The notes beneath the pieces are model-generated. The model saw nothing but the letters and a program-made list of their open reading frames with translations, ran no database searches and had not been told where the DNA came from. From Mesorhizobium loti R88b (GTDB lineage Bacteria > Pseudomonadota > Alphaproteobacteria > Rhizobiales > Rhizobiaceae), in assembly GCF_013170845.1 (NCBI RefSeq), contig NZ_CP033367.1, positions 62,001-126,000 on the forward strand: a stretch of 64,000 nt of DNA. Reading direction: 5' to 3'. Below, in pieces: positions 17,957-26,391 of this stretch (the first letter of the stretch is position 1; each line of letters opens with the position of its first letter). Both the position numbers and the translations under genes were made by a program.

Positions 17957-18964
17957 ATGCGCGCCAGCGACCTGCTTCATCCCCGGCCCGAGGGCCTTTA
18001 TTGCCCGCCGGGCGACTTCTTCATCGACCCGGTGCGGCCGGTGAACCGGGCGCTGATCACACACGGCCATTCCGACCATGCGCGTTCCGGGCACCGCTCG
18101 GTGCTGGCGACGCGGCAGACGCTCGACATTATGGGTCTGCGCTATGGCGAGGATTTCGCCGGAACCACCCAAGCAGCACGCCTCGGCGAGACCATCGCCC
18201 TCGACGGCGTCAGCGTCAGCTTCCATCCTGCCGGCCATGTGCTGGGCTCGGCGCAGATATCGGTCGAGCGTCAGGGTATGCGCATCGTCGCCTCTGGCGA
18301 CTACAAGAGGCGCAAGGATGCGACCTGCGCGCCGTTCGAGCCGATCCGCTGCGACGTGTTCATCACCGAGGCGACTTTCGGCCTGCCGGTGTTTCGCCAC
18401 CCACCGGATACGGAAGAGATCGCCCGCCTGCTGAAATCGGCGGCGCAGTTTCCCGAACGCTCGCATCTGGTCGGCGCCTATGCGCTGGGCAAGGCGCAGC
18501 GTGTGATGCGGCTGTTGCGCGACGCCGGCTACGACAAGCCGCTCTACATTCATGGCGCGCTGGCCAGGCTCAGCGAGTATTATCAGAGCCAGGGCATCGA
18601 TCTGGGGATACTCTTGCCGGCGACGGTGGAGGGCGGCAAGCAAGATTTCGCCGGCGCCATCGTGGTAGGCCCGCCATCAGCCTTCGCCGACCGCTGGGCG
18701 CGACGCTTTCCCGACCCGATCTCGTGCTTCGCGTCGGGCTGGATGCGCATCCGCCAGCGCGCCAAGCAAGGTGGCGTCGAGCTGCCGCTGATCATCTCGG
18801 ACCATGCCGACTGGGACGAACTCACCGCCACCATCAAGGAGACCGAGGCCGAGGAAATCTGGGTCACACATGGCCGTGAGGAGGCGCTGGTGCGCTGGTG
18901 TGAGCTGGAAGGCATCGCCGCCCGGCCGCTGCATCTGGTGGGCTATGAGGACGAGGGCGACTGA
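17957..18964 (+). CDS. Ligase-associated DNA exonuclease (metallo-beta-lactamase/beta-CASP fold)
   Basis: 335 residues with the metal-binding motif H36-G-H38-S-D40-H41, a GHVLGSAQ segment and an SGDYKRRKD segment typical of the mRNA 3'-end-processing-exonuclease-like family that travels with an ATP-dependent DNA ligase. It is expected to process DNA ends before ligation. The stop is 4 bp from the ligase ATG, so the two form an operon. It is divergent from the TPR methyltransferase. Confidence 0.9.
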   Translation: MRASDLLHPRPEGLYCPPGDFFIDPVRPVNRALITHGHSDHARSGHRSVLATRQTLDIMGLRYGEDFAGTTQAARLGETIALDGVSVSFHPAGHVLGSAQISVERQGMRIVASGDYKRRKDATCAPFEPIRCDVFITEATFGLPVFRHPPDTEEIARLLKSAAQFPERSHLVGAYALGKAQRVMRLLRDAGYDKPLYIHGALARLSEYYQSQGIDLGILLPATVEGGKQDFAGAIVVGPPSAFADRWARRFPDPISCFASGWMRIRQRAKQGGVELPLIISDHADWDELTATIKETEAEEIWVTHGREEALVRWCELEGIAARPLHLVGYEDEGD

Positions 18965-18968
18965 GGGC

Positions 18969-20570
18969 ATGAACCGCTTCGCCGAACTCCTCGACCGCCT
19001 GGTGCTGACCCCGTCGCGCAACGGCAAGCTGACGCTGCTGGTCGACTATTTCCGCACCGTCGAAGACCCGGATCGCGGCCTGGCGCTGGCCGCCATCACC
19101 GGCGATCTCAATATCGCCGCGATCAAGCCGGCGATGCTGCGTACTCTGGTCACCGAACGCATGGACACGGTGCTGTTCGGCTATTCCTACGATTACGTCG
19201 GCGATCTCGCCGAGACAGTGTCGCTGGTCTGGCCGCAAACGCCGGGACACATTCCCAACCGTGAACCGACGCTCGGCGAGGTCGTCGCAAAACTGCAGGC
19301 GGCAAGCCGCTCGGACGGACCGAAGGTGCTGGCGGGGTTGCTTGACAGTGCCAGCATCTCGTCGCGCTTTGCCATCATCAAGCTGGTCACCGGCGGCCTG
19401 CGCATCGGCGTGTCGGCACGGCTCGCCAAACAGGCACTGGCGGATTTCGGCAAGGTCGACGTCGCCGAGATCGAGGAACTCTGGCACGGGCTGTCACCGC
19501 CCTACACGGCGCTGTTCGCGTGGCTGGAGGGCAAGGCCGACAAACCCCGGAATACGGCATTGGCGCTGTTCAGGCCGGTGATGCTGTCGAATCCGGTCGG
19601 CGACGGCGATCTCGAAAAACTCGATCCGGCCGACTACGCCGCCGAATGGAAATGGGACGGCATCCGCGTCCAGGCGGTGGCGGAAGGCGGCATCCGCCGG
19701 CTCTATTCGCGCACCGGCGACGATGTCTCCGGCGCCTTTCCCGACCTCGCCGACGCGATGAATTTTTCCGCGACGCTGGACGGTGAATTGCTCGTCGGCG
19801 ATCCGCGAGAGGCGACAAGAACCTTCTCCGACCTGCAGCAGCGGCTGAACCGCAAGACGGTGACACCGAAGATGCAGCAGCAATATCCAGCTTTCATGCG
19901 CTGCTACGACCTGCTTCAGATCGGCGACGAAGACCTTCGCGGATTATCGTTTCGCGAACGGCGTGGCCGCCTCGAAGCCTTCGTCAAAACGCTCGACCCG
20001 AGCCGTTTCGACCTGTCGCCCTTCGTCACCTTCACGGACTGGCAGGCGCTGGAGGCGCTGCGCCGCGCACCGCCGCACCCGATCATCGAAGGCGTGATGC
20101 TGAAGCGCTGGGATTCGCCCTATGTCGCCGGCCGGCCGAAAGGGCCCTGGTTCAAGTGGAAGCGCGATCCGCACACAGTGGATGCGGTGCTGATGTATGC
20201 CCAGCGCGGCCATGGCAAGCGATCGAGTTTTTACTCCGATTACACGTTCGGCGTCTGGTCCGGTCCCGAGGGCGAGGAGGAACTGGTGCCGGTCGGCAAG
20301 GCCTATTTCGGCTTCACCGACGAGGAACTGAAGCAGATCGACAAATATGTCCGTGACAACACCGTCGAACGTTTTGGGCCGGTACGCTCAGTGCGCGCCG
20401 ACCGCAACAACGGGTTGGTACTGGAAGTCGCCTTTGAGGGGCTCAACCGCTCGACCCGGCACAAATCCGGCGTCGCCATGCGCTTCCCCCGCATTTCACG
20501 GCTGCGCTGGGACAAGCCGGCCAACGAGGCCGACCGCATCGAGACCCTGCAGGCGCTGCTCGACCGCTAG
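18969..20570 (+). CDS. ATP-dependent DNA ligase
   Basis: 533-residue ligase of the bacterial PP_1105-like family, not LigD (no polymerase or phosphoesterase domain). The N-terminal DNA-binding domain covers about 1-200. The adenylation motif is E226-W-K228-W-D-G, with Lys228 as the nucleophile. The SRTGDD and DGEL nucleotidyltransferase motifs and the C-terminal OB-fold motif (FKWKRDP, GKAYFGFTDEEL) follow. In many bacteria the exonuclease/ligase pair travels with an Lhr-like helicase and a phosphoesterase; neither is next to this pair. Confidence 0.93.
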   Translation: MNRFAELLDRLVLTPSRNGKLTLLVDYFRTVEDPDRGLALAAITGDLNIAAIKPAMLRTLVTERMDTVLFGYSYDYVGDLAETVSLVWPQTPGHIPNREPTLGEVVAKLQAASRSDGPKVLAGLLDSASISSRFAIIKLVTGGLRIGVSARLAKQALADFGKVDVAEIEELWHGLSPPYTALFAWLEGKADKPRNTALALFRPVMLSNPVGDGDLEKLDPADYAAEWKWDGIRVQAVAEGGIRRLYSRTGDDVSGAFPDLADAMNFSATLDGELLVGDPREATRTFSDLQQRLNRKTVTPKMQQQYPAFMRCYDLLQIGDEDLRGLSFRERRGRLEAFVKTLDPSRFDLSPFVTFTDWQALEALRRAPPHPIIEGVMLKRWDSPYVAGRPKGPWFKWKRDPHTVDAVLMYAQRGHGKRSSFYSDYTFGVWSGPEGEEELVPVGKAYFGFTDEELKQIDKYVRDNTVERFGPVRSVRADRNNGLVLEVAFEGLNRSTRHKSGVAMRFPRISRLRWDKPANEADRIETLQALLDR

Positions 20571-20589
20571 ACGCCCGAGGCGGACGTCC

Positions 20590-21735
20590 TTACGGCTCGA
20601 TCGAGACGCGAATCTCGTAGATGTTGATCGCCTTGCCCTGCTTGTCGAAATCGGAATTGACGGCGATCGTTCCCGCCGAACCCGGATGCTTGTCTGGGAA
20701 TTGCACGTCGAACAGATATTCGTTGCGTTGCTGGCCGACGGCGTAGCGCTTGCGGCCGCAATCGCCGAGTTCACCAAAATTGCAGTCGACGGAGATCTGC
20801 GTGTCCTTGCCGTCCTCGGCGCGAGCGATGATATCGAACACGGCGTGCTTGCCGGCGAGCTTCTCCAGCACACCCTGCCCGACATCGAAAGCGACCGCCG
20901 AACCGGAGGGGCCGGACTGAATGCGCAGGAACGGCCCGCCGTCGTCCTTCATCACCTCGGCCTTGGCATCCGAGGGGGCGGCGACATGCGTCGGGTCGGT
21001 CGGTGAAAACACGTTGATCCAGTCGCGCGACTGGTCCGCAGCACCAGGCTTTGCCGGCGCGTTGGCGCCGTCGGCCGGCGTGAAATCGTCGCCTTCGACG
21101 GTTGGCGGCGCCTCCGGCGGTGCCGTGTCGAGCTGCGCCGCTGTCTTGAACACGCCGGTCTGTATGGCAAAGAACACGCCGATGCCGATCGCCGCAAGCA
21201 GCGTCACCGTCAAGAAGATGGCGGTCAGCGGCAGGCGGCGTCCGCGAATGCGGCGCTCATCGCGATCGGGGGCCACTTCGCTCGCAACTCCCGTGGCGGC
21301 AGGCGTGGACATGTCGATCGCCGGCGCACCAGGCAGGGTCGCGTCCGGCATGATGTCGGGAACGACCGGCAGCACGCGCGAGCGCGGCGCGTCGGATGCG
21401 GGTTGCCCGGGTCCGTCGACAGCGACAGCGGGCGATGGCGTCTTCTGGCCGATCTCGATCGCGGGCGCCGCAGTGGCCGAAGACCCGGCCGCCGGTGCAT
21501 CGACCTGCGGGCCGACATCCGGCACCGCCGGCAGGAACTCGGATTCGATTTCGGTGATCTTCTCCTGGATCGCCTTGCGGCGCTTGATGGCGACTTCCAC
21601 GGTCACACCGGGATTGGCCTGGAGCGCACGGTCGAGCGCGGCAAAGGCCGACCGATAGACCCTCTCGCGGAACGCGCGGTCCTCGGCATTGCCCTTCTCC
21701 AAGGCGTTCCGGATCGCTTTTTCGATCGCGTCCAA
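20590..21735 (-). CDS. Single-pass membrane protein of unknown function
   Basis: About 381 residues from the TTG at 21735, which has a GAGGGA ribosome binding site 6 nt upstream and gives an N-terminus reading LDAIEKAIRNALEKGN. An ATG at 21846 would add 37 residues but has no ribosome binding site. The cytoplasmic N-terminal region is helical, then Ala/Pro-rich. One membrane helix (LTAIFLTVTLLAAIGIGVFF) follows a basic RIRGRRLP stop. The periplasmic C-terminal half looks like a compact beta domain (RIQSGPSG to IYEIRVSIEP). I do not recognise a named family; similar proteins may exist in other rhizobia. Confidence 0.75.
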   Translation of the reverse strand: MDAIEKAIRNALEKGNAEDRAFRERVYRSAFAALDRALQANPGVTVEVAIKRRKAIQEKITEIESEFLPAVPDVGPQVDAPAAGSSATAAPAIEIGQKTPSPAVAVDGPGQPASDAPRSRVLPVVPDIMPDATLPGAPAIDMSTPAATGVASEVAPDRDERRIRGRRLPLTAIFLTVTLLAAIGIGVFFAIQTGVFKTAAQLDTAPPEAPPTVEGDDFTPADGANAPAKPGAADQSRDWINVFSPTDPTHVAAPSDAKAEVMKDDGGPFLRIQSGPSGSAVAFDVGQGVLEKLAGKHAVFDIIARAEDGKDTQISVDCNFGELGDCGRKRYAVGQQRNEYLFDVQFPDKHPGSAGTIAVNSDFDKQGKAINIYEIRVSIEP

Positions 21736-22023
21736 GCGAGGTCCCTCTGCAAATTGCCCCAACCTTCCCTGATGGTTAGCCGTAGGCGACCAATCAATCA
21801 ACGGGCGGGCGGCGCATTCTGCCTCGTTGGGCCCTCCAAAGTCCATCTTGGCGATGTTCCGGCAAACAAAATCGGACTATGTCGGCGATTCCAGCGTGGA
21901 GGGACGCACAAACCCTGGTTTCGATAGCGGCGGGCGTTCGTGCATGATTTGCCAAGTCGCATCTTGAATTCGCGGCCGGTTGAGTCTATCACCCAGCCCA
22001 TCTTGGAGGCTCTGGCCTCCCGG

Positions 22024-22099
22024 GCCGCTTTAGCTCAGTTGGTAGAGCACATCATTCGTAATGATGGGGTCAGGTGTTCGAGTCACCTAAGCGGCACCA
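22024..22099 (+). tRNA. tRNA-Thr (anticodon CGT)
   Basis: Complete 76-nt cloverleaf. The acceptor GCCGCTT pairs with AAGCGGC, the D arm is GCTCAGTTGGTAGAGC, the anticodon stem-loop is CATCA-TTCGTAA-TGATG, and the T arm is AGGTG-TTCGAGT-CACCT. The 3' CCA is encoded. Anticodon CGT reads ACG threonine codons. Confidence 0.96.
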
Positions 22100-22104
22100 A
22101 AAAT

Positions 22105-22407
22105 TCAGACCTTTGCCGACCCGAGTGATCCACCTTCCTCATCAATTGCCTCGGCGATGTATTCCCTGAGGTCACCGACCTCCTCTTGAATGTCCTCAGC
22201 CGCGATGCCTTTATCTTTCGCATCGGCGATGCACTGAGTGGCAAGTTCCTGCGCCACGTCGACCCCAGCGAGGACCCGGGTCGGTTGTTCGACGACGTGC
22301 TCCTCGATCCAATCTTCCACAAAGTGGCCGGTTCGGTTGACGATGAGGTCGGCGTCTTCCGAAAGGTCCGCCTCGGTTTTTAGATCATCCTTGGTCAATG
22401 CCTTCAT
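22105..22407 (-). CDS. DUF768 family protein
   Basis: 100-residue acidic protein. The FVEDWIEEHV...ADAKDKGIAAEDIQEEVGDLREYIAEAID pattern matches DUF768, a family I know chiefly from Mesorhizobium. Function unknown. The ATG at 22407 gives MKALTKDDLK; a longer frame from 22464 adds a Cys/His stretch without a clear ribosome binding site. It converges on the tRNA-Thr, ending 5 bp from it. Confidence 0.8.
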   Translation of the reverse strand: MKALTKDDLKTEADLSEDADLIVNRTGHFVEDWIEEHVVEQPTRVLAGVDVAQELATQCIADAKDKGIAAEDIQEEVGDLREYIAEAIDEEGGSLGSAKV

Positions 22408-22533
22408 GGGACTCACCTCAAAATGGACTGGGTTGCAACGTTCATGGGTCGTCAAAAGATGCATCGGGCTGACGAAAAATCACTGTCTCTCGTGTCGAGT
22501 TCTCAGTTCCGAGGGTGCCAACTCTGCATCGCG

Positions 22534-22559
22534 GGAACAGTTCGTCGTTTCGCAGCGTT
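22534..22559 (+). promoter_or_regulatory. Candidate EcfG general-stress promoter
   Basis: GGAAC at 22534-22538 and CGTT at 22556-22559 are separated by exactly 17 nt, matching the alphaproteobacterial EcfG/SigT consensus GGAAC-N16-17-CGTT. It lies about 96 bp upstream of the YihY-family start, on the same strand. Confidence 0.75.
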
Positions 22560-22654
22560 ACTGGACACGCTTTGGATATCTTTCCGAGCAAGGAGCGGGG
22601 CTATGATGGGCGAGGCATCCAGCACTCCAGTCGACATTGAGTAAGGAGCGCCGC

Positions 22655-23725
22655 GTGGCTTCGAAGGCGACACGGAGCCCGCAGCCCGCAGGCACGCGAT
22701 CCTCGTTGATCGATGGAGAAGCGGTCAGTCGCGCCGCGTCAATGACGCAGGACGATAAGGCGATCCTGCGGTCCGAGCCCGGAGACCGTGGGCGCGACGC
22801 GGCGTGGCCGTCAGAAATCCCGGCACTTGGCTGGAAAGATATCTTCTGGCGGCTCTGGGAAGAATTCAACAAGGACCGGGTCCTGCTGGTCGCAGCCGGA
22901 GCCACCTTCTACCTGCTGTTGGCGCTGTTCCCGGCGCTCGCCGCGTTCATCTCGATCTACGGCTTTGTCGCGGATCCGGTCACGGTTGCCGATCATGTCG
23001 CCTATCTCAGCGGATTGCTGCCGTCGGGCGGGCTCGACCTCATTCGCGATCAGTTGCAGGCCCTGGCGAGGCAGAAGTCCGGCACTCTCGGCACCGGTTT
23101 CTTTGTTGGCCTTGGCATCGCGCTGTGGAGCGCCAACAGCGGGATGAAGGCGCTTTTCGATGCCATGAACATCGCCTATGAGGAGCGCGAGAAACGCAGT
23201 TTCCTCATGCTCAACCTGAGGTCGATCCTGTTCACGGTGGGAGCGCTGCTGATCGGTATGGTGATGTTGCTGACGGTGGGCGTCGTTCCAGCGCTTTTGC
23301 GCTATTTCTATCTCGATGCCTGGACGGAAACGCTTGTCACTGTATCGAGATGGCCAATCCTGGTCGGCGCCATGCTGACCGGCATTTCCCTGCTCTATCG
23401 CTTCGGGCCGAGCCGCGAACACGCGAAATGGCGATGGCTGAGTTGGGGCGCCTTGATTGCGACGGTGGCGTGGATTGCGGCTTCCTGGCTGTTCTCGTTC
23501 TACCTACAGCATTTTGCCAACTACAACGCCACATACGGGTCGCTGGGCGCGGTTGTCGGCCTGATGATGTGGACGTGGATTTCGGTCATCATCCTCATCG
23601 CCGGCGCGGCCATCAATGCCGAGATGGAGCATCAGACGGCCGTCGATTCGACCACCGGTCCGGCCCGGCCGATGGGCAAGCGCGGCGCTGTCGTTGCTGA
23701 CACGTTGGGCAAGATCGCGGATTGA
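22655..23725 (+). CDS. YihY/virulence factor BrkB family membrane protein
   Basis: 356 residues from the GTG at 22655, which has AAGGAG 6 nt upstream; a TTG at 22637 lies ahead of that site and is unlikely. A hydrophilic N-terminal tail of about 60 residues leads into six predicted membrane segments, with family landmarks AAGATFYLLLALFPALAAF, NAYEERE-like NIAYEEREKRSF and a C-terminal NYNATYGSLGAVVGLMMWTW. Members are inner-membrane proteins of unclear function, once misnamed RNase BN. The candidate EcfG promoter upstream suggests general-stress control. Confidence 0.93.
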   Translation: MASKATRSPQPAGTRSSLIDGEAVSRAASMTQDDKAILRSEPGDRGRDAAWPSEIPALGWKDIFWRLWEEFNKDRVLLVAAGATFYLLLALFPALAAFISIYGFVADPVTVADHVAYLSGLLPSGGLDLIRDQLQALARQKSGTLGTGFFVGLGIALWSANSGMKALFDAMNIAYEEREKRSFLMLNLRSILFTVGALLIGMVMLLTVGVVPALLRYFYLDAWTETLVTVSRWPILVGAMLTGISLLYRFGPSREHAKWRWLSWGALIATVAWIAASWLFSFYLQHFANYNATYGSLGAVVGLMMWTWISVIILIAGAAINAEMEHQTAVDSTTGPARPMGKRGAVVADTLGKIAD

Positions 23726-23855
23726 TGTCTCGCTGCACAACAGTCCGTACGAACGGCTACTGCAGCGTCCCGCGCATGGTGCTGCTGCAATGCGGATAAT
23801 GCGTGCAGCTTGACTCTCGTCCAACGCACAGCGATATGCACGATGCCAGACGGGG

Positions 23856-24845
23856 TTGGTCAGCTTGCCAAAGTCGTGTTTCTTCCTCGCCGCGGACAGC
23901 AACTACTTCCCGTATGCCTGTCTCGCGGCACTGCGCATAACCGATGTCTCTATCCCGATCGACGGGTTCATCCTGCAGATGGGCGTCGGCCGCGACGACC
24001 TCGAAATCGCGCGAAAGCTGCTCGGTGACCGGATCAGCCTTATCGACGTTTCAACGTACCTGTCCGACTTCGCCGCAAAGAATGGCAGGCTTGGGCTTTC
24101 CGCCTACATTCGCCTTTTTGCCGACGAATTGCCTGAGTTCGCGTCCTATGACCGCATTGTCTATGTGGACTGCGATATCCTTTTCAACCGCTCGATCATG
24201 GATTTGGCCGATACCGGACTGAAGGCGCCGCTTCTCGCCGCACATGATATTCCGTCCTATTTCGACATGACCTATCGGCGAAGGCTGCCCTTGCGGCCGG
24301 GTGCCCCCAAGTTCAATTCCGGCGTGCTGGTGTTCAACATGCCGTTGGTGCGAAGCGGTGGCTTTTTGGCCAGTTCCCGGCGATTTGCCGTCGACCACCC
24401 CGAGCTCTGCCAGGCCTTCGATCAGGATGCCCTGAATGTTGCCTTTGAAGGGCAATGGCAAACCATGCACCCTGCCTGGAATGTGATGACCAATTTCAGC
24501 GGCCAGATTCCCTTCCACCAAGCCTATGCCCGGCATTTCAGCTGGGGAAAGCCATGGTCGGACAAGCCCCTTGGTGTCGAGGCGGAAGCCTTGGCCATCT
24601 ATCGCGGGCTGGCGAAGGGGACGCCATGGTCACCTCGCTTCGACCGGCATGCCTCTCATGTCGGGAATTTCATCAAGCGGTTCGGCCGGACGTTCGATCC
24701 GTTGATCGGCTTTCTGACCAAGGACGAAAAGCTGAAACGGCGATCGCGTTTCGATGCCATCAAGACCAATGATTTGTTCGCATCCCATGCGGATCAGGAG
24801 CTCCTGGCCGTGCAGTATCCGGAGAAGGCGGCGGGCTATACCTAA
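23856..24845 (+). CDS. Glycosyltransferase family 8 protein
   Basis: 329 residues, GT-A fold retaining glycosyltransferase of the LgtC/RfaJ type. The nucleotide-sugar and metal motif is D105-C-D107 in IVYVDCDILF. The family patterns FNSGVLVFNM and DQDALN follow, and then a HFSWGKPW stretch with the metal-binding His. It probably adds a sugar to lipopolysaccharide or a surface glycan. The start is a TTG at 23856, the best in-frame choice, but no strong ribosome binding site is seen. It stands alone after the YihY gene. Confidence 0.88.
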   Translation: MVSLPKSCFFLAADSNYFPYACLAALRITDVSIPIDGFILQMGVGRDDLEIARKLLGDRISLIDVSTYLSDFAAKNGRLGLSAYIRLFADELPEFASYDRIVYVDCDILFNRSIMDLADTGLKAPLLAAHDIPSYFDMTYRRRLPLRPGAPKFNSGVLVFNMPLVRSGGFLASSRRFAVDHPELCQAFDQDALNVAFEGQWQTMHPAWNVMTNFSGQIPFHQAYARHFSWGKPWSDKPLGVEAEALAIYRGLAKGTPWSPRFDRHASHVGNFIKRFGRTFDPLIGFLTKDEKLKRRSRFDAIKTNDLFASHADQELLAVQYPEKAAGYT

Positions 24846-24937
24846 CAGCGCGCGTACAAGGCCGGCAAATCATATCCGGCATTGTCGAGACCGGGGTTTG
24901 GTGGGACACTCCTTGGCCTCAGCACGGGAGGTCCAAA

Positions 24938-25126
24938 ATGCCCAACACTTTCAAGACCGGAGACGTCGTCAAGCTGAAGTCGGGAGGCCCGAAGATGACG
25001 GTCAGCGATGGCGCCGCTTCCGGCATGTATCTCTGCCACTGGTTCAACAAGGATGGCGACGTGTGGACCCCGCAGCATGCGGGCTTCAAGTCGGAACAGT
25101 TGGTAGCCGCCGACCAATCGACGTAA
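24938..25126 (+). CDS. YodC/DUF2158 family protein
   Basis: 62-residue protein matching the YodC family across its length: FKTGDVVKLKSGGPKMTV at the N-terminus and the YLCHWF segment in the middle. GGGAGG precedes the ATG at 24938. Function unknown; the fold is a small SH3-like barrel by family knowledge. Confidence 0.88.
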   Translation: MPNTFKTGDVVKLKSGGPKMTVSDGAASGMYLCHWFNKDGDVWTPQHAGFKSEQLVAADQST

Positions 25127-25146
25127 ATCGGGGCGATCGACCCAGG

Positions 25147-25188
25147 CGACCGACGGATTTCCCCCGTTGCGGCGTTTAACGGTTGAAG
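25147..25188 (+). promoter_or_regulatory. Candidate ECF-sigma promoter upstream of EF-hand gene
   Basis: CGACCGACGGA at 25147-25157 and CGTTTAACG at 25173-25181, 15 nt apart, then TGAAG. The same two blocks recur at 27283-27325 with a 16-nt spacing, upstream of the GCG_CRPN gene. The CGTT-type -10 and the spacing fit ECF promoters. Both flank the ECF sigma cluster, which suggests autoregulation. Confidence 0.55.
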
Positions 25189-25238
25189 CGTGACCATGGC
25201 AAGGCCGTGGCCAACGCGCCAACCGGAGACGCCGAAGC

Positions 25239-25682
25239 ATGAAAAACCGTTTGATCCTTGCCGCTGCCTTGAGTCTGCTGACCGTTGCGGCTCTCGCCCA
25301 GACAGCGACACAGCCTCCGGTCACCACGCCCCCCGCTGCCACGCCCCCTGCCACAGCCCCGGCCGCGCCAAAGGCCAAGTCGGAACTCACGCTGGCCAAG
25401 TTTCAGAAACGGCGGGAGAAGGCGATCATGGCCGCCGACACCGACGGCGACGGCAAGATCAGCCTGTTGGAGTGGGAGGCCTTCCAGGCCAAGCGCGGCG
25501 CCAAGGGTGACCCCGCCAAATCCTTCGCGCGGATCGATTCGAACCATGACGGCTTCATCGATCGCGCAGAACTCGATGCCTTTTTCGCCAAGCGCTTCGC
25601 CAAGTTGGACAAGAATGGCGATGGCGTGCTGACGCCGGACGAGATGCCAAGTCACAAATCCGCTCTCAAGCCGGCGCAATGA
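25239..25682 (+). CDS. Secreted EF-hand calcium-binding protein
   Basis: 147 residues. A Sec signal peptide (about 1-20, ending ALA) is followed by a Pro/Ala/Thr-rich linker. Three EF-hand loops follow: DTDGDGKISLLE (about 67-78), DSNHDGFIDRAE (about 99-110) and DKNGDGVLTPDE (about 125-136). Each has Asp or Asn at the calcium positions and Glu at position 12. Likely a periplasmic calcium binder. It is the first gene of the ECF sigma operon, ending 45 bp before the sigma start. Confidence 0.9.
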   Translation: MKNRLILAAALSLLTVAALAQTATQPPVTTPPAATPPATAPAAPKAKSELTLAKFQKRREKAIMAADTDGDGKISLLEWEAFQAKRGAKGDPAKSFARIDSNHDGFIDRAELDAFFAKRFAKLDKNGDGVLTPDEMPSHKSALKPAQ

Positions 25683-25727
25683 CCAAGAGGCTATGACGCG
25701 TAATGGATATCGGGAGTGCGCCAGCCG

Positions 25728-26264
25728 ATGAGCGCCGATCCGGACGAGGAGCTTGTTCGTCGGGTCGGTGCTGGCGATCCCGCGGCGGTGCAGGCGCTGG
25801 TCGCGCGCAAGCTGCCGCGCATCCTTTCGCTTGCCGTGCGCATGTTGGGCGACGCGGCGGAGGCCGAGGACGTCGCGCAGGAAACCTTTGTGCGTATCTG
25901 GCGTCATGCCTCGAGCTGGCGGCGCGGCAATGCGCGCTTCGACAGCTGGATCCACCGGGTGACACTCAATTTGTGCTACGACCGGCTGCGCCGGCGCCGC
26001 GAATGGGTGACAGACGAATTACCGGAAATGGTCGACCCTGCCCCGCTTCCCGACGCCGGCGAAGAGCCGCATCGGATCGAGCAGGCCTTGCAGGCAATCG
26101 CGCCGCGCCAACGCGAGGCGATCATCCTGGTCTACTACCAGGAGATGTCCAACATAGAGGCGGCCGCAACGCTCGAGATCAGCGTCGATGCGCTGGAGAG
26201 CCTGCTTTCGCGCGGCCGTCGGGCCTTGCAGATGATCCTGGCCAAGGACGGCGTCCATGACTGA
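25728..26264 (+). CDS. ECF-family RNA polymerase sigma factor
   Basis: 178 residues. Region 2 carries the AEDVAQETFVRIWRHASSW core-binding and -10 recognition segment; region 4 has IAPRQREAIILVYYQEMSNIEAA with the helix-turn-helix. ATG 25728 follows GGGAG; a GTG at 25716 is too close to that site. It sits between the EF-hand gene and a membrane protein that looks like its anti-sigma factor, a usual layout for ECF systems. Promoter specificity is inferred only from the repeated motif flanking the cluster. Confidence 0.93.
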   Translation: MSADPDEELVRRVGAGDPAAVQALVARKLPRILSLAVRMLGDAAEAEDVAQETFVRIWRHASSWRRGNARFDSWIHRVTLNLCYDRLRRRREWVTDELPEMVDPAPLPDAGEEPHRIEQALQAIAPRQREAIILVYYQEMSNIEAAATLEISVDALESLLSRGRRALQMILAKDGVHD

Positions 26265-26391
26265 GAAGAGCGCGACCATCAATGCCAGGCATTCATCGCG
26301 CCTTGCAAGCGCCGGCTGGGGGCCGGTTTGTCGCGTTTCCAAACCGCGTGGGCACGCGGCACCAATGGGCAAGGGGAAGACAAATGGCTGA
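26257..26391 (+). CDS. Possible 44-residue bridging ORF
   Basis: A small frame from the ATG at 26257 overlaps the end of the sigma gene by 8 nt and ends 8 nt inside the next gene. It fills the only 119-bp gap in the operon. The product is basic (MTEKSATINARHSSRLASAG at the start). It may serve only for translational coupling, or be spurious. No family is recognised. Confidence 0.25.
   Translation: MTEKSATINARHSSRLASAGWGPVCRVSKPRGHAAPMGKGKTNG

Noticed and set aside
17852..18643. N-terminal extension of the TPR methyltransferase frame
   Set aside because: The extra 264 codons lie antisense to the exonuclease gene and do not resemble a methyltransferase or TPR domain; ATG 17851 gives the normal length.
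22024..22407. tRNA-Thr as an integration site for a genomic island
   Set aside because: No integrase, no direct repeat of the tRNA 3' end found on reading the window, and the flanking genes look like ordinary core or genus-level genes.
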